NCBI GenBank assembly: GCA_013339895.1
Contig: JABACO010000001.1
Location: 17,504,255 to 17,568,254, forward strand
Direction: 5' to 3'
Source of the DNA: Ephydatia muelleri
Lineage: Eukaryota > Porifera > Demospongiae > Spongillida > Spongillidae
DNA length: 64,000 nucleotides
The notes under the pieces were generated by a model. It worked only from the letters and a program-made list of their open reading frames with translations, was not told the origin of the DNA and did not search any database. This document shows positions 1 through 11,399 of this stretch, in pieces; the first letter of the stretch is position 1, and every line of letters starts with the position of its first letter. A program made the position numbers and the translations under genes.

Positions 1-172
1 ATCAAGACCATATTATTAATAGCGGGAAAGACCAGGACTGGATTGGCCTAGCCGCCCAGGAATGATCAATCGCCTAATCGCCTTATAGAGTGGCCGGGAC
101 CTTTACCGTACTTCAACATAATTGGACCTTTTCCCCCTGAGGGGAGGTTCGTTCGAACCCCCCGAACCCCCC

Positions 173-188
173 CCTGGCTACGGGCCTG
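173..188. repeat. Right terminus of an inverted-repeat MITE
   Basis: The 16 bases CCTGGCTACGGGCCTG are the same right-end terminal repeat seen at 30346-30361, and like that copy they follow a C-rich tract. The left end of this copy lies outside the window, so only the end can be annotated. Confidence 0.55.
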
Positions 189-190
189 GT

Positions 191-593
191 ACAGCCACAG
201 ACACCCTTAGTACAGCCATAAAGACACCCTTAGTACAGCCATAGACACCCTTAGTACAGCCATAAAGACACCCTTAGTACAGCCATAGACACCCTTAGTA
301 CAGCCATAAAGACACCCTTAGTACAGCCATAAAGACACCCTTAGTACAGCCATAAAGACACCCTTAGTACAGCCATAAAGACACCCTTAGTACAGCCATA
401 AAGACACCCTTAGTACAGCCACAGACAACCTTAGTACAGCCATAAAGACACCCTTAGTACAGCCATAAAGACACCCTTAGTACAGCCACAAAGACACCCT
501 TAGTACAGCCACAAAGACACCCTTAGTACACCCATAAAGACACCCTTAGTACAGCCATAACGACACCCTTAGTACAGCCACAAAGACACCCTT
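191..593. repeat. Tandem satellite, 21-23 bp unit
   Basis: About 17 head-to-tail copies of a unit beginning ACAGCCATAAAGACACCC. Most copies are 23 bp; a few are 21 bp because two As are missing, and these alternate with full copies near the left end. The array stops within 10 bases of the splice donor of the candidate exon at 601-698, so it would lie in the following intron of that minus-strand gene. Confidence 0.95.
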
Positions 594-600
594 CTCTCAC

Positions 601-698
601 AGCAGTCAGGCCGAAGGCATCGTCAATGCTCTTGTGCAGTGAGGAGAACAGTTGGACCAGAGACTTCTGCTGGCTGGGACCAAACATCCAGGGCACCT
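601..698 (-). CDS. Candidate internal exon of an unidentified gene (third of three)
   Basis: Read on the minus strand, an AG acceptor preceded by a long CT tract opens a 98-bp frame ending at a GTGAGA donor. The peptide (VPWMFGPSQQKSLVQLF, then SSLHKSIDDAFGLTA) has a normal amino-acid mix, unlike the repeats around it. Its phase (starts 1, ends 0) fits the candidate exon at 3494-3551, which ends in phase 1. I do not recognise the protein. The exon is supported only by splice signals, phase and composition. Confidence 0.4.
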
Positions 699-699
699 C

Positions 700-702
<3 letters not shown>

Positions 703-738
<36 letters not shown>
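703..738. repeat. (GA)n microsatellite
   Basis: About 18 uninterrupted GA dinucleotides. On the minus strand this is a CT tract directly upstream of the candidate acceptor at 699-700, so it doubles as an unusually long polypyrimidine tract. Confidence 0.95.
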
Positions 739-741
<3 letters not shown>

Positions 742-967
742 AGGGATCCTAATCAACAGACACACACACTCATAACACACACATATGCATACGTGTAGCG
801 TACACACAAAAAACGCACCTACAGTATCACACATATTTGTAACACGAACTAATTAATATTCATAGCTTCATTTCACTGTAAGTACCACTAATGTATGATT
901 AAAACATGTATACTTTTATTACTGCACCAAAAGCGTCTACGTCGGGAGGGGGACATGCTCCTTCTAG

Positions 968-1361
968 TTACATTCCCCCCCCCCCCCCTTCCTGAAATGT
1001 AATGAGCAAATGCTTATGTGCAAAGGCATCCATATACTTCGTGAAATGGTCACCAAACAATAACCAGGACACATGGATTTCCCTCCTCGAGTAGAAGCAA
1101 ATCCATTCCAACCTTTTGCATTGGGTAACCAGCCGTGATGGATTCTTAGGCACCATTGTCTTTCTTGGCTGCACAATTCTTGCAGGTGTTACAGTAGCTC
1201 GTAACGTCCTTGTGATGGCCAGGCCAGTAGAAAAATTCGCACAGTTTCTTCTCCTCACCCAGATGTCTTCCAATTGCTCCACGTTGTAGCTTTGGCACAA
1301 TGAGCTGCAATCTTGAACTTGGGACCATCCTGGTTCTCCATTCGAGCGGATGTCTATGCAT
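968..1361 (-). pseudogene. Ty3/gypsy integrase remnant (zinc-binding and start of core)
   Basis: The minus-strand translation contains an HHCC-type integrase zinc-binding stretch (GRHLGEEK, FYWPGHHKDV, YCNTCKNC) followed, after a frame change near 1146, by a core-like segment containing FGDHFTKYMDAFAHK. This order is typical of the integrase of Ty3/gypsy elements. The fragment is frameshifted and truncated by a C homopolymer at about 973-988. No LTRs are visible nearby. It cannot be functional. Confidence 0.75.
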
Positions 1362-1699
1362 TGCAGCTCCTAATCAAGAGGCCTTGACTGTCACATTAAT
1401 TATTGTTGAAGAATACATCTGTGATAATAGATTCCCCAAGGCACCAGTTTGAGTCTCGCCTAATTAAGGGGTTGCGCAGAACAATGCCTTACCATCGGCT
1501 TGCAATAGGGCGATCGAAAGATGTAAGAGACCCTACCAATTTTGATTGGACAAGCGTTTAAGATGGCACGTCTAGTGTACACTATGGGGTATGCTCCCTT
1601 CTCTCACTTGCACGGATATGAAGCCAGATAACCATTTGATATTAAGTTTGGATTCCCTTTGTAATATTGCATGAGTGGTCTACAAGGTACACATTGGAG

Positions 1700-2080
1700 G
1701 CCACAAAGATGTCAGCAGCAGAGTAGACTAAAAACATATTATGACATGACGATCCACTTGAAGAAGGTGAGCTAGTTTGGCTGCAGTACCCTGCCATTCC
1801 AAGAAAACGAGATTACTGCAGGAAGTTTCACCGGAATTGGCAAGGGCCGTACCAGGAATTCTGAGAAAGCTGTCTGATGTAATCTATTGGATTCAACATC
1901 TGCCAAGAGCCGGAACAGACAAATCATCCATTTTGATCATCCAAAAACTATGAGTGCCTGGAATTAGGATGGACACCCCACTCCTCCACAGGATACCATG
2001 ATACCACCAGAATTGTCACAAACCAATCCCTAAACCACTGTGCAAAAGAAAGCAGGGGAAGATACTGGAAAACCAAAGAA
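1700..2080 (+). pseudogene. Ty3/gypsy integrase C-terminal remnant, opposite orientation
   Basis: The plus-strand frame around 1755-1860 reads GELVWLQYPAIPR followed by KFHRNWQGPYQ, the usual post-core signature of gypsy integrases. Stops follow and the rest is degraded. It points away from the integrase fragment at 968-1361, so the two are either pieces of different insertions or one element broken by an inversion. Confidence 0.6.
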
Positions 2081-2099
2081 ATGGGACTGTGTTCGTGAA

Positions 2100-3290
2100 G
2101 GTCAAACACCTATAGTGTGCCCTAGCATCAGGATGATCACAGCATGCACTGTTACGTGTGCATACACATAAAACCTACACCAACAGTATCACCAACACAC
2201 ACATTCTACACACCCACACATATACACATACGCACACATAAGCACATATCCATGGTAAGTGATATGAGAATGTGCCTTATTTTACATGTATATCAAAATT
2301 TACTGTTCAAGCAATAGAAATGCAATCCTTGCGTTGCAATTAAAAATACAGTGCCTTACAACTGACGAAATGATGATTCTCAGTTCATAAGAATCACTGG
2401 GTAGAGGACACTTCACACTTCTAGAAAAACTTACAATTCCCTTTTCACTGCAACAATCCCGTACATAAACATTAGTCGGTTTCAACATAAAATGGAAATT
2501 TTGCACGTGGGTGTAACTTTATGACATTAAAAAAAAGTGATTAATGTGATAACAATTCTCTTTAAGTTTATACATGCACTTAAAAAGGAGGAACACAATG
2601 TCTAGAAAATGTCTAGAAAAACGGTCTCTGAATTGTTGTCAATGTTAAATACTATATGTACGGTACAGGAGAAAAGAGCAGAGATTGGAGTGGCATTTCT
2701 GAAGTGATCAAGATAGAGACCAGTGCTCGCAACAAGGAGAGGTCTTGAGTTAAAAGAGAGCAGACGAACAACAAAGATGAAGATATTGTAACAAAACAAT
2801 GAAACTACAGCTGGACGCTAACCGAGCACAGTAAGAAGGCGCCTATGTCAAGCAAGCTTCACGGCACATCCTACACCAAGAATATTTAGTGGCCAGCTAG
2901 TCCAGTATGCTAACAAGCCCAAATAAGGAGGTTCCACAGTCAGGTACTCCTACTGCCCTAATGTGCCTACTGGAAAGTTTTAAAACCCAACATTTTTCAG
3001 TAGTTTATACACAACACTATAGATACCTGTTCTGAGAAGCTGGCTGAAGTAAATTTAAAACTATCTGTTGGATGTAGGATTGCTGGAAGTACAGTACTTA
3101 TTGTTACAGTGGGGTTTGATAGGATGTTGCAATGACATGCATAACAGTCCAAATATTTGCGACTTAGGGCTAGTCTATATTTGCGTGTTTTAGTTGTAGC
3201 ATAACAAAACCTCACTGTAACAGTACTGAACCTTGCTTCCTTGCTTTTTGCACCACCAATCCTACATCCTACAGATCACTTTCGTTTTTT
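2100..3290. other. No gene recognised
   Basis: AT-rich sequence with a short run of CACACA-type repeats near 2150-2250. I see no exon with convincing splice signals and no recognisable protein similarity on either strand. Confidence 0.5.
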
Positions 3291-3296
3291 ATTCAC

Positions 3297-3363
3297 TTGT
3301 ACATACACACACATACACACACATACACACACATACACACACAAACACACACATACACACACA

Positions 3364-3446
<83 letters not shown>

Positions 3447-3451
3447 GCGCG
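3297..3451. repeat. (CA)n then (CG)n microsatellite
   Basis: Imperfect ACACAT/ACACAA repeats become a pure CA run of roughly 65 bases and then a CG run ending near 3451. Alternating purine-pyrimidine DNA of this type is known to be able to adopt Z-form; whether it does so here is inference. Confidence 0.95.
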
Positions 3452-3493
3452 AGCAGTCACCACCGAAATCAATACAGGGTCCTGCATGCTTAC

Positions 3494-3551
3494 GTTCTGC
3501 ATTCATGCCAGCTTCCCTGGTCAGCTTGTCCCAGAAACTCTGAGGTTTTTC
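3494..3551 (-). CDS. Candidate internal exon of an unidentified gene (second of three)
   Basis: On the minus strand an acceptor (CCCGTCAG) opens a 58-bp frame reading EKPQSFWDKLTREAGMNAE and ending at a GTAAGC donor. It begins in phase 0, matching the end of the exon at 4521-4568, and ends in phase 1, matching the start of the exon at 601-698. The three-way phase agreement is the main reason to think these belong to one gene. The product is not recognised. Confidence 0.4.
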
Positions 3552-3665
3552 CTGACGGGACCAGACATTTTCAAGTCACTACACCAAATAATACCCACCC
3601 AGTGCTCAGACAAGCACACACACCTCCACATACTTCAGATCTTCATTGACTAAATACTGGGAAGC

Positions 3666-4497
3666 AGAGGTGAAGGAGGTGATAGAGGACGAAGAGGAGG
3701 AGGAGGATGAGGTAGAGGAGGAGGTAGAGGAGGAGGAGGATGAGGTAGAGGAGGTAGAGGATGAGGTAGAGGAGGAGGTAGAGGAGGAGGAGGATGAGGT
3801 AGAGGAGGAGGAGGATGAGGTAGAGGGAGGAGGAGGATGAGGTAGAGGAGGAGGAGGATGAGGTAGAGGAGGAGGAGGATGAGGTAGAGGAGGAGGAGGA
3901 TGAGGCGGGTAGTAGAGGAGGAGGTAGAGGTAGAGGAGGAGGATGAGGTAGAGGAGGAGGAGATGAGGGTAGAGGAGGAGGAGGATTAGGTAGAGGGCGG
4001 AGGAGGATGAGGTAGAGGCGGAGGTTTAAGAGGAGGAGGATGAGGGTAGAGGAAGGAGATTTGAGGGTAGAGGAGGAGAGGAGGATGAGGTATCGAGGAG
4101 GAGGATGAGGTTTAGAGGAGGAGGAGGAGGAGGCACTGAGGTAGAGGAGGAGGAGGTAGAGGAGGAGGTAGAGGAGGAGGATGAGGATGAGGTAGAGGAG
4201 GAGGATGAGGTAAAGGAGGAGGATGAGGTATAGGAGGAGGAGGAGGAGGAGGAGGAGGAGGAGGAGGAGGAGGAGGATGAGGTAGAGGGGGAGGAAGAGG
4301 AGGTGATGGAAGATGAGGTGGAGGAGGAGGGTAGGCGGTAGATCATGTGAGGAGGATGAGGAAAAGGAGGAGGATGAGGTAGAGGAGGAGGAGGAGGATG
4401 AGGTAGAGGAGGAGGAGGAGGAGGATGAGGTAGAGGGGGAGGAAGAGGAGGTGATGGAAGATGAGGTGGAGGAGGAGGGTAGGCGGTAGATCATGTG
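3666..4497. repeat. Purine-rich minisatellite (GAGGAGGATGAGGTA type)
   Basis: About 830 bp of GAG/GAT/GTA triplet-based repeats with a core of GAGGAGGATGAGGTA. A longer block ending GGCGGTAGATCATGTGA occurs twice (near 4290-4350 and 4437-4497), so the array also grew by a larger duplication. Long open frames across it (serine/leucine-rich on minus, glutamate-rich on plus) are by-products of triplet periodicity. It lies between two candidate exons of the minus-strand gene. Confidence 0.95.
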
Positions 4498-4520
4498 ACC
4501 ACAAAACGGTGAGGGCTTAC

Positions 4521-4568
4521 CTGCCCGACCAGTTCCAAATTAAACATTCTACTTTCATTGTGGGATGC
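4521..4568 (-). CDS. Candidate internal exon of an unidentified gene (first of three)
   Basis: A 48-bp minus-strand exon with acceptor TTGGTCCACAG and donor CAG/GTAAGC. It encodes ASHNESRMFNLELVGQ in phase 0 at both ends. Very short, so by itself weak; its support is the phase match with 3494-3551. Confidence 0.3.
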
Positions 4569-4569
4569 C

Positions 4570-5465
4570 TGTGGACCAACAATTAAACGCACATAGTCCT
4601 AGTTGTCAATAAACAACAAACACCACCTTAGTTACCTTAGTCAGCCTCTTTCTAAGAAAATCCACAACCAGTCTTAAATGATCCAAAGAGAGAGACTACA
4701 AATTGACATTTCACAATAAATAGTTGCCAGGTTACATACATCAAACAGCTACATCCCTACAAACACGTAAAAGTGTTTTCATAACGCTACATACGAACAA
4801 TAGGAGGGAATGGTGGGCACTGAACCATGCAAGCCAACAAGCAGGGAAATAACCAGCACCCCTCCCTCCTCCCCAACCCTTCCCCCCCCTCCCCCCCCAA
4901 AGTAAAATGCAACATTTTGATCATTACATCAGTGTTGAATCATCCTAAAGGGTTCACTTTGACAGCCTATTTCTAATCAATAAAGTTTGTTTGTGAGACG
5001 ACCTGTCAGGGACAGGAACCTCTCAGGGGGAACAAGGAAGGGCTTAACGGAACCCTGAATCAAGCTAGACCTCTCAGAAGATGATACTTTTATTATGACG
5101 ACGTAAACACACATTGAGAGTGCATGCAAGCAAGCATACACACAAGATGCAACTTGATTGTCGATTGATCATAACGAGAGGTTAAACCAGTATAACATTT
5201 ACTTGGAAAGCTTGCATAATACGTTGATCCAGGTAGTGTAAATTGGGCACACTGCAGCTCAATTCCTGTTTTTATTTGTACTCAAACCTTCTTAATATAA
5301 TTGCAATTGACAAGTGTAAACAGGTTTTCATAAACATAAGATTAGCCACTGAAGATACTAATCGGCAATGCCATGTGTGGGCGTAACTTTATACTCAATA
5401 TATTTTTATACAACTGCAACTGTGTATGAATTAAATTACTGCAACCATATCCTTCTTCCATATAG
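4570..5465. other. No gene recognised
   Basis: Unique-looking AT-rich sequence. There is a C-rich stretch at about 4860-4900. No repeats, exons or RNA genes are evident to me. Confidence 0.5.
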
Positions 5466-5715
5466 CTACTCCTTGTATGAACCCAAATCTCATGCACTAA
5501 TGGAGTATAATGGTGGTCTAGAAAAAGCTATTCTTAGGGATAGTGAGCTTCTAAATGAAGTAAATGATGCCTTTTGTAAGTCTCATCCATTGCTAGCTCA
5601 AAAGGTTGTTACAAGATCTGCCCGTGCAGCAGTAAGTAAGATTGGTGCAGATGCATTAGTTTCTAAAGCACTGAGTGTACGAAGAGAGTCATTGAAAAAC
5701 TATCCAGGAAGTTAA
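5466..5715 (+). CDS. Candidate 3' exon, unknown protein
   Basis: After an acceptor (CCATATAG) an open frame runs about 82 codons to a TAA. It includes the stretches EKAILRDSELLNEVNDAF and ARAAVSKIGADALVSKAL, with the charge and alanine/leucine pattern of an alpha-helical protein. No family is recognised. The assembly gap begins eight bases after the stop codon, so the downstream context is lost. Confidence 0.35.
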
Positions 5716-5722
5716 TGCATTG

Positions 5723-6722
5723 NNNNNNNNNNNNNNNNNNNNNNNNNNNNNNNNNNNNNNNNNNNNNNNNNNNNNNNNNNNNNNNNNNNNNNNNNNNNNN
5801 NNNNNNNNNNNNNNNNNNNNNNNNNNNNNNNNNNNNNNNNNNNNNNNNNNNNNNNNNNNNNNNNNNNNNNNNNNNNNNNNNNNNNNNNNNNNNNNNNNNN
5901 NNNNNNNNNNNNNNNNNNNNNNNNNNNNNNNNNNNNNNNNNNNNNNNNNNNNNNNNNNNNNNNNNNNNNNNNNNNNNNNNNNNNNNNNNNNNNNNNNNNN
6001 NNNNNNNNNNNNNNNNNNNNNNNNNNNNNNNNNNNNNNNNNNNNNNNNNNNNNNNNNNNNNNNNNNNNNNNNNNNNNNNNNNNNNNNNNNNNNNNNNNNN
6101 NNNNNNNNNNNNNNNNNNNNNNNNNNNNNNNNNNNNNNNNNNNNNNNNNNNNNNNNNNNNNNNNNNNNNNNNNNNNNNNNNNNNNNNNNNNNNNNNNNNN
6201 NNNNNNNNNNNNNNNNNNNNNNNNNNNNNNNNNNNNNNNNNNNNNNNNNNNNNNNNNNNNNNNNNNNNNNNNNNNNNNNNNNNNNNNNNNNNNNNNNNNN
6301 NNNNNNNNNNNNNNNNNNNNNNNNNNNNNNNNNNNNNNNNNNNNNNNNNNNNNNNNNNNNNNNNNNNNNNNNNNNNNNNNNNNNNNNNNNNNNNNNNNNN
6401 NNNNNNNNNNNNNNNNNNNNNNNNNNNNNNNNNNNNNNNNNNNNNNNNNNNNNNNNNNNNNNNNNNNNNNNNNNNNNNNNNNNNNNNNNNNNNNNNNNNN
6501 NNNNNNNNNNNNNNNNNNNNNNNNNNNNNNNNNNNNNNNNNNNNNNNNNNNNNNNNNNNNNNNNNNNNNNNNNNNNNNNNNNNNNNNNNNNNNNNNNNNN
6601 NNNNNNNNNNNNNNNNNNNNNNNNNNNNNNNNNNNNNNNNNNNNNNNNNNNNNNNNNNNNNNNNNNNNNNNNNNNNNNNNNNNNNNNNNNNNNNNNNNNN
6701 NNNNNNNNNNNNNNNNNNNNNN
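5723..6722. other. Assembly gap (1,000 N)
   Basis: Exactly 1,000 N characters, a placeholder size often used for gaps of unknown length. Frames spanning it are meaningless. Confidence 1.
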
Positions 6723-8580
6723 TCCCTTTCACAGAAAGATCCCAAATATTTATAATTAAATTAGAGTACATGTTGCCCTAACATTTTTGCATTGCATGCT
6801 CTCCTCCTTAGAGTCCATTGTTAAGTGATCTCATGAGGGCCTCTACCAGTGATATTCACCCCAAGCTGCTACTGAGGAGAACCAAGTCGTGGCAGAGAAG
6901 CTATTGGGTAACAGGCTTTTCTCTTCCATCCTGTGTTGCTGTATTGCATTGTGTGGTTCTGTGGGGTGCAAATGTCACTTTGTTGGCCATTGGTCCATGT
7001 GTGTACAAATACTTGCTGTCATAAAAGACACATGTGTAAGCAGCATGTATACACATCCCATTGTATTGTGCACTTGACATGCAAAGTGTGGTCAGGAGTA
7101 TCCGAGCACAGTAGCATATTTTAGACAAAGGAAGCATGATTCGTTGCTCAAACAATTACAATGCTTTTCATCCATCCTCCTGTTTTAGAAACAGTGGTAG
7201 TGCATGATGGTAGAATATACACAATGCACACATACATGTATGTACATTGAACACTAAGACAGCATACACAGACTCTTTCACTTATCCAGCACATGCACAC
7301 TTCATTGTTGCAAGTACTGTTGGAAAGTCACTGTTCATCTTATGTAGAGCCACCAAAGATCAGTTGGTCTCATCTCTGGAGAAGCATGAAATTCTCTCAT
7401 CGAAGAGGTGCTATAGGATGACAGTTTGACGTGACCATGTGGAGGACTGACAATGCCATACTATTGAACCCTGCACCAGTCACCACCACACAGGCCAAAG
7501 AGAAGACTCTGGATGCTCGCTACAAGAATTGCCCCACCTCCAACTGGCCACAGGAGAAGAAAGGCTGACATTTAACTGTGCAACCACGATGAATGCTATG
7601 AGAGGGTTATCATCTTATTGGTCACTACAAAGTGGATCATCTGATGATGATATTCACAAAACGAGAATTGGAGAGGTTGGGCTTCAGGGTACGAGCAGTG
7701 TGGTCACTAAACAGAATGTAAGCATTAGATATAAGATGTGGGTATGGAATTAGCTGCAGGCAGTGTGAGTTGGAACAAAATGGTTAAAGGCATGCACAAT
7801 TGGGAGGTTACACTGTTTTCAGATTAAGGACTGCAATGGAAGTGACCTTCCCCCACAAGGAAGCAGATATCAGTTTTAGAATGTTGCTATGCAAAACAAG
7901 ATACTGGAGTAACCTGTGTATTTCATTGTGCCTTTGATTCTTCTCGTGTCATTGTATGCATATTGCATAACTATTTTCACAATTTTAGCTTAGGTGGAAA
8001 ATAAAGAGGAGCACCTTCCAGCATCATCACAGTTACAATAGAGTCATTTAAAGTCACTAAAAATTGGACACTATATATGGTTCAAAATTAGTTCCCACTT
8101 CCCTTATCCTCACAAATAACAGGATCCATCAGAGGTGTAGGAAGGGAGGGGGAGGAGGGCTGAGAGGACTAGAGCCCCTCCCTCCTCCCATTTCTATTAT
8201 TGAGTATGAATAATTAAATAATTGCATAGTATTAATACTGTTGATGTGACACGTACTTTATGGGGACAAAGGATATGACAGAAGAAATGACAGTGGTACT
8301 GCAACACAATGTAAGCAGCATGCACCCAAAGATTATTTTTGACACAGTTTGGGCATAATAGAGCTTTGATCAACAAGCACCAAGTACGTTGAAAGAATTC
8401 TGTTCAAAGCAGCAAATCTACAATCCAAGAGGACATCCATGTACATGTAGAGGCTCGTTTTTGGAGTTCTATAGTAAAATTTGGATCGCAAAAAGTTTGT
8501 AAAGCAGCTGAATCTGATTCCTGACTTTATTGCAGAAATGAAAAAAGGACCAGAAAACAAAAATAAAAAGCATTAGAATA
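6723..8580. other. No gene recognised
   Basis: Mostly unique AT-rich sequence. A short frame near 6865-6925 (ATEENQVVAEKLLGN) looks exon-like but has no partner. A purine/C-rich patch lies near 8130-8195. The part from about 8330 may belong to the decayed hAT element whose tail follows. Confidence 0.4.
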
Positions 8581-8589
8581 TTTGCTGAA

Positions 8590-8880
8590 ATGTTCAAAGC
8601 CGTATCACTGACATTTACTCTCTATTCAGAGGTATTGAAGTTGTACTCCACTCTTCTTTTTAATACAGCTAATGCTGATCGGTCATTTTCTGCTCTTAGA
8701 CAAGTCAAAATCTACTTGAGGTCACATATGATACAGGAAAGATGTAATAATGTAGTGCTGCTTCGTTGTCATAAAAATAAAACTGATTTGCCTGACATGC
8801 CTGCCATAATGAAAGACTTTGTATCAGCACATGATGCAAGGAAGAAGTGTTTTTGGGAGTTGCTAATTAATTTAAATCTC
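8590..8880 (+). pseudogene. hAT transposase C-terminal (dimerisation) fragment
   Basis: The frame contains ANADRSFSALRQVKIYLRS and then HMIQERCNNVVLLRCHK, which is the conserved hAT C-terminal dimerisation motif (normally reading close to ATNATSERTFSALRRIKSYLRS in the TTF/ZMYM-like group). The same motif occurs at 18228-18310 and 40539-41366. Only this tail survives; the catalytic region upstream is unrecognisable, so it is a 5'-truncated relic. Confidence 0.8.
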
Positions 8881-9397
8881 ATGTTTATCGTTTGTAATAA
8901 AAAATGTTTGCATTTGCATCATTTACTAAAAAGTTGGATGAGCGAGCACATAATTGACCACGCCTACTTGTTACAATTCAGACCCCCCACTTTTTAATAC
9001 CTTCTTACGTCTAAATTCAATGACTCACGTAGTACAAACGACATATTATGCAAACTTTTGCTGCGCTATATCTTTGTTGTATAGTGATGTGAACTTTCTT
9101 CAGTTTCTTGGACCAAACGATTGTCTTTTGAAGCTCTATCTCTCTAATCAGAATTAATTTTTGGAAGTGGATAAGTTTAGTAGTTAACTAATAATAAGGA
9201 TTGCATCACTTTTTTAGCATTGCCGAACATATATTCCTATTATGCATGCATGATCATACTATAAACAAAGTTTAAAAAGAAATGCAAAAGGGATATACAG
9301 TGTAGTTCCAGCGATAAAGAATTATTTGAACTTGGTTAGCAGAGATAGAGAGTCTATTATCTATTATATATCTTTGCTATTAGATCTGCTTATAATG

Positions 9398-9545
9398 GCG
9401 ACCTCTTCACCAGAAGATACGTACTCTAGATAGACGGTATCTTCAAGGGCCCTTTCCTCTTGAGAAGAAAAGGACACTTTTCTGAGTAGATTTGAGGCAG
9501 CGAAGCAACTACTTGCACCCGTGCAAGCGGAACACTACTATCGAT
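9398..9545 (+). other. Sequence left of the TIR element; possible start of a decayed gene
   Basis: An ATG at 9398 opens a short frame with stops, followed by an in-frame stretch FEAAKQLLAPVQAEHYY ending at the insertion point of the element at 9546. The other flank (11608 onward) continues with open frame as well, so the element may have landed in a gene. The gene is not identified. Confidence 0.25.
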
Positions 9546-9871
9546 TTAGTCTCGTACCCAGACCCAACTGTAAGTAACGATGATCATCGCTTACAGTATG
9601 ACCTCACGTACAAGAGGTCTGGGAAGTGAAGTCGTGAGAAATGGTTCTTGGAATGTCATTGGATGTACGTTGTTACATAATCGTTGTATCGTCACAAATT
9701 CCGACTACGGTCACTAATTATGGACTACTGCAAAAGTGTGCCGTACTTCGGTCGCAAATGATAGATCTCGACGGCTACTACAAAATCACGCGTGTTGGTA
9801 GGGAGGGATAGCGGTACTGGTATGTCAGCTAGAGTAGGCATTTGTGCACAGGAAGCAGTAGGTGATTCAGT

Positions 9872-10203
9872 TGTGGCTACGTATGCAATAAGTGCTTCGA
9901 TGCAGTGATAAAGTTACCAGGCTAAGAAAAAAGCGTTCGCTGCGCTAGAGAAGGACCTGCTTGGTAAACTATCTGCATCGACGATGCAATCATGTGAAGG
10001 CAGAGGAGTCAAGCGTCCCCGCGTATCAGATTCGGCTTGTGACGAAAGGCCAAGTGTAAAGGTTTGCAACACTATTAGTTATACGTGTAACCATGCATTT
10101 TAAACACATGTGATTACTTTAGATTGTTGTTACACCTCAAGAACTACGTGAAAAGATACACGCTTACAAACCATCCAGAAGAGAGATTGGGCGATCGTTG
10201 GGG
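9872..10203 (+). pseudogene. N-terminal fragment of a transposon-type protein (zinc-binding CxxC, basic segment)
   Basis: A CGYVCNKCFDAVIKLPG segment (CxxC) is followed, after a stop and frame change, by AFAALEKDLLGKLSAS and GVKRPRVSDSACDERPSVK. A plausible intron with acceptor TTACTTTAG leads to a second piece reading VTPQELREKIHAYKPSRREIG before a stop. I associate this arrangement with the amino end of uncharacterised repetitive genes in sponges and cnidarians, from memory only. It is broken and lies inside the TIR element. Confidence 0.4.
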
Positions 10204-11009
10204 ACGTAAAACAAACCCACAAGTTTGCATGTAACTTTCAAGATCTGGAGCTGGTCCCAGTGGATCACCTCCTTCACATTTACAACAATCCAAGCCCATG
10301 CCAAATGCTATGGTACACAACCACTATGCGTAGAGGGGCTGATGCTTGGCAAAATGATGAAATTATAGTATCTTGTACCTCTTTTCTGTTATGCTTGTAT
10401 ACATGTCTATCAGTCTAAACTCTAGCTGATTGGTTCGGTGCTGCTATAGCTCTGTAAATTCATGCTTTAATGATGAAAGAAAATACTCGTATATAGAAGC
10501 ACATTCTTCACAACGTCGACAATAGACTATAAGTCGTCCGATTTGGGTTCTCCTCTTTTGAGAAGCCTGTTTAAAAAACAGGCCCAAACACCTCTTCTAT
10601 GCTCCCTCGATGTTCTTGTACACAATAAAAAACATTAGCTTTGTCTGGTGTGGCAGCAACTATTATGGGGTTATCCATTCCAAGGATGCTAATGACTTTT
10701 TAGTAGTGTCCTTTGTGGCTGTTGCAGTCATGGTCATTATTTTCACATGTAAGGGAATCAAACTCCTTACTTCCCCCAACTTACTGAATTCATTTCGAAA
10801 GTATTGTCCCTAAAAATGAAATGAATAATAGTTGATTTTGAGCCAAAATAAGCATCTTACCATTTAGGTATGCAGTGCGCTTCGTCCTACAACGAAAGCA
10901 ACTAAGTTATTCATGTATGTAGGAGTACGTATCATTTCTCTCCATGTTAGATTTGTCAGCAGTAGCTCGGGACTAATAAGATTATTTGGAACTTTCCATG
11001 AGTATTTCA

Positions 11010-11399
11010 GTCAGCCTGGGAGACTTATCATTCTCCGTTCTCTCCAATAACATAAGCTGCTGACAAACCTCTCGACGATAGCGAGGAAACCTGCATGCAA
11101 GCCATTCCAACAGTAAAATTTCACCATCAAAGTTGCAACTAAGAGACTTACTTGGTCCTTCATTAGAGCCTTCAAAGGAGACACGATCAGGGCAATGCTA
11201 CCTACGTGACCATACATATCGTCAAAAAGCAAATGGGCAAGATGGCATAGCACAAGGATTTTCCGCTCCCCGTCGGTAGGGCTACAAACCACATCCTTTC
11301 CTTCTAGGAATGATTTTATAGCCTTATACTGGTTTGGCCGAAGAGCGAGTAGCCAAGCCTTTCTGATGCACGAGCTATAACACCGTCTAACATTGACAT
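11010..11399 (-). pseudogene. RecQ-like DNA helicase, 5' fragment
   Basis: From an ATG at 11399 the minus strand reads MSMLDGVIARASERLGYS, then after a frame change LRPNQYKAIKSFLEGKDVV (the RecQ motif 0 region), a damaged Walker A (CSPTDGERK in place of the usual LPTGxGKS), and IALIVSPLKALMKDQV, a clear helicase motif Ia. A GTAAGT donor follows directly after MKDQ, after which the frame continues without helicase similarity and stops. The family unwinds DNA using ATP; this copy lacks the P-loop lysine/serine context and everything from motif II onward. It lies wholly inside the TIR element at 9546-11607, suggesting capture of the gene's 5' end. Confidence 0.75.

Noticed and set aside
191..593. 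CRISPR-like array
   Set aside because: Repeats are contiguous with no spacers; the genome is clearly eukaryotic.
3643..4494. A 283-codon serine/leucine-rich minus-strand frame and glutamate-rich plus-strand frames
   Set aside because: They follow from the triplet periodicity of the GAGGAGGATGAGGTA minisatellite; no splice or start context and no sequence outside the repeat.
5663..6781. Frames of about 350 codons across the gap
   Set aside because: Almost entirely N bases; not real sequence.
10610..10813. Plus-strand 67-codon frame with a hydrophobic stretch
   Set aside because: No start, splice or similarity support; lies in the non-coding interior of the TIR element.
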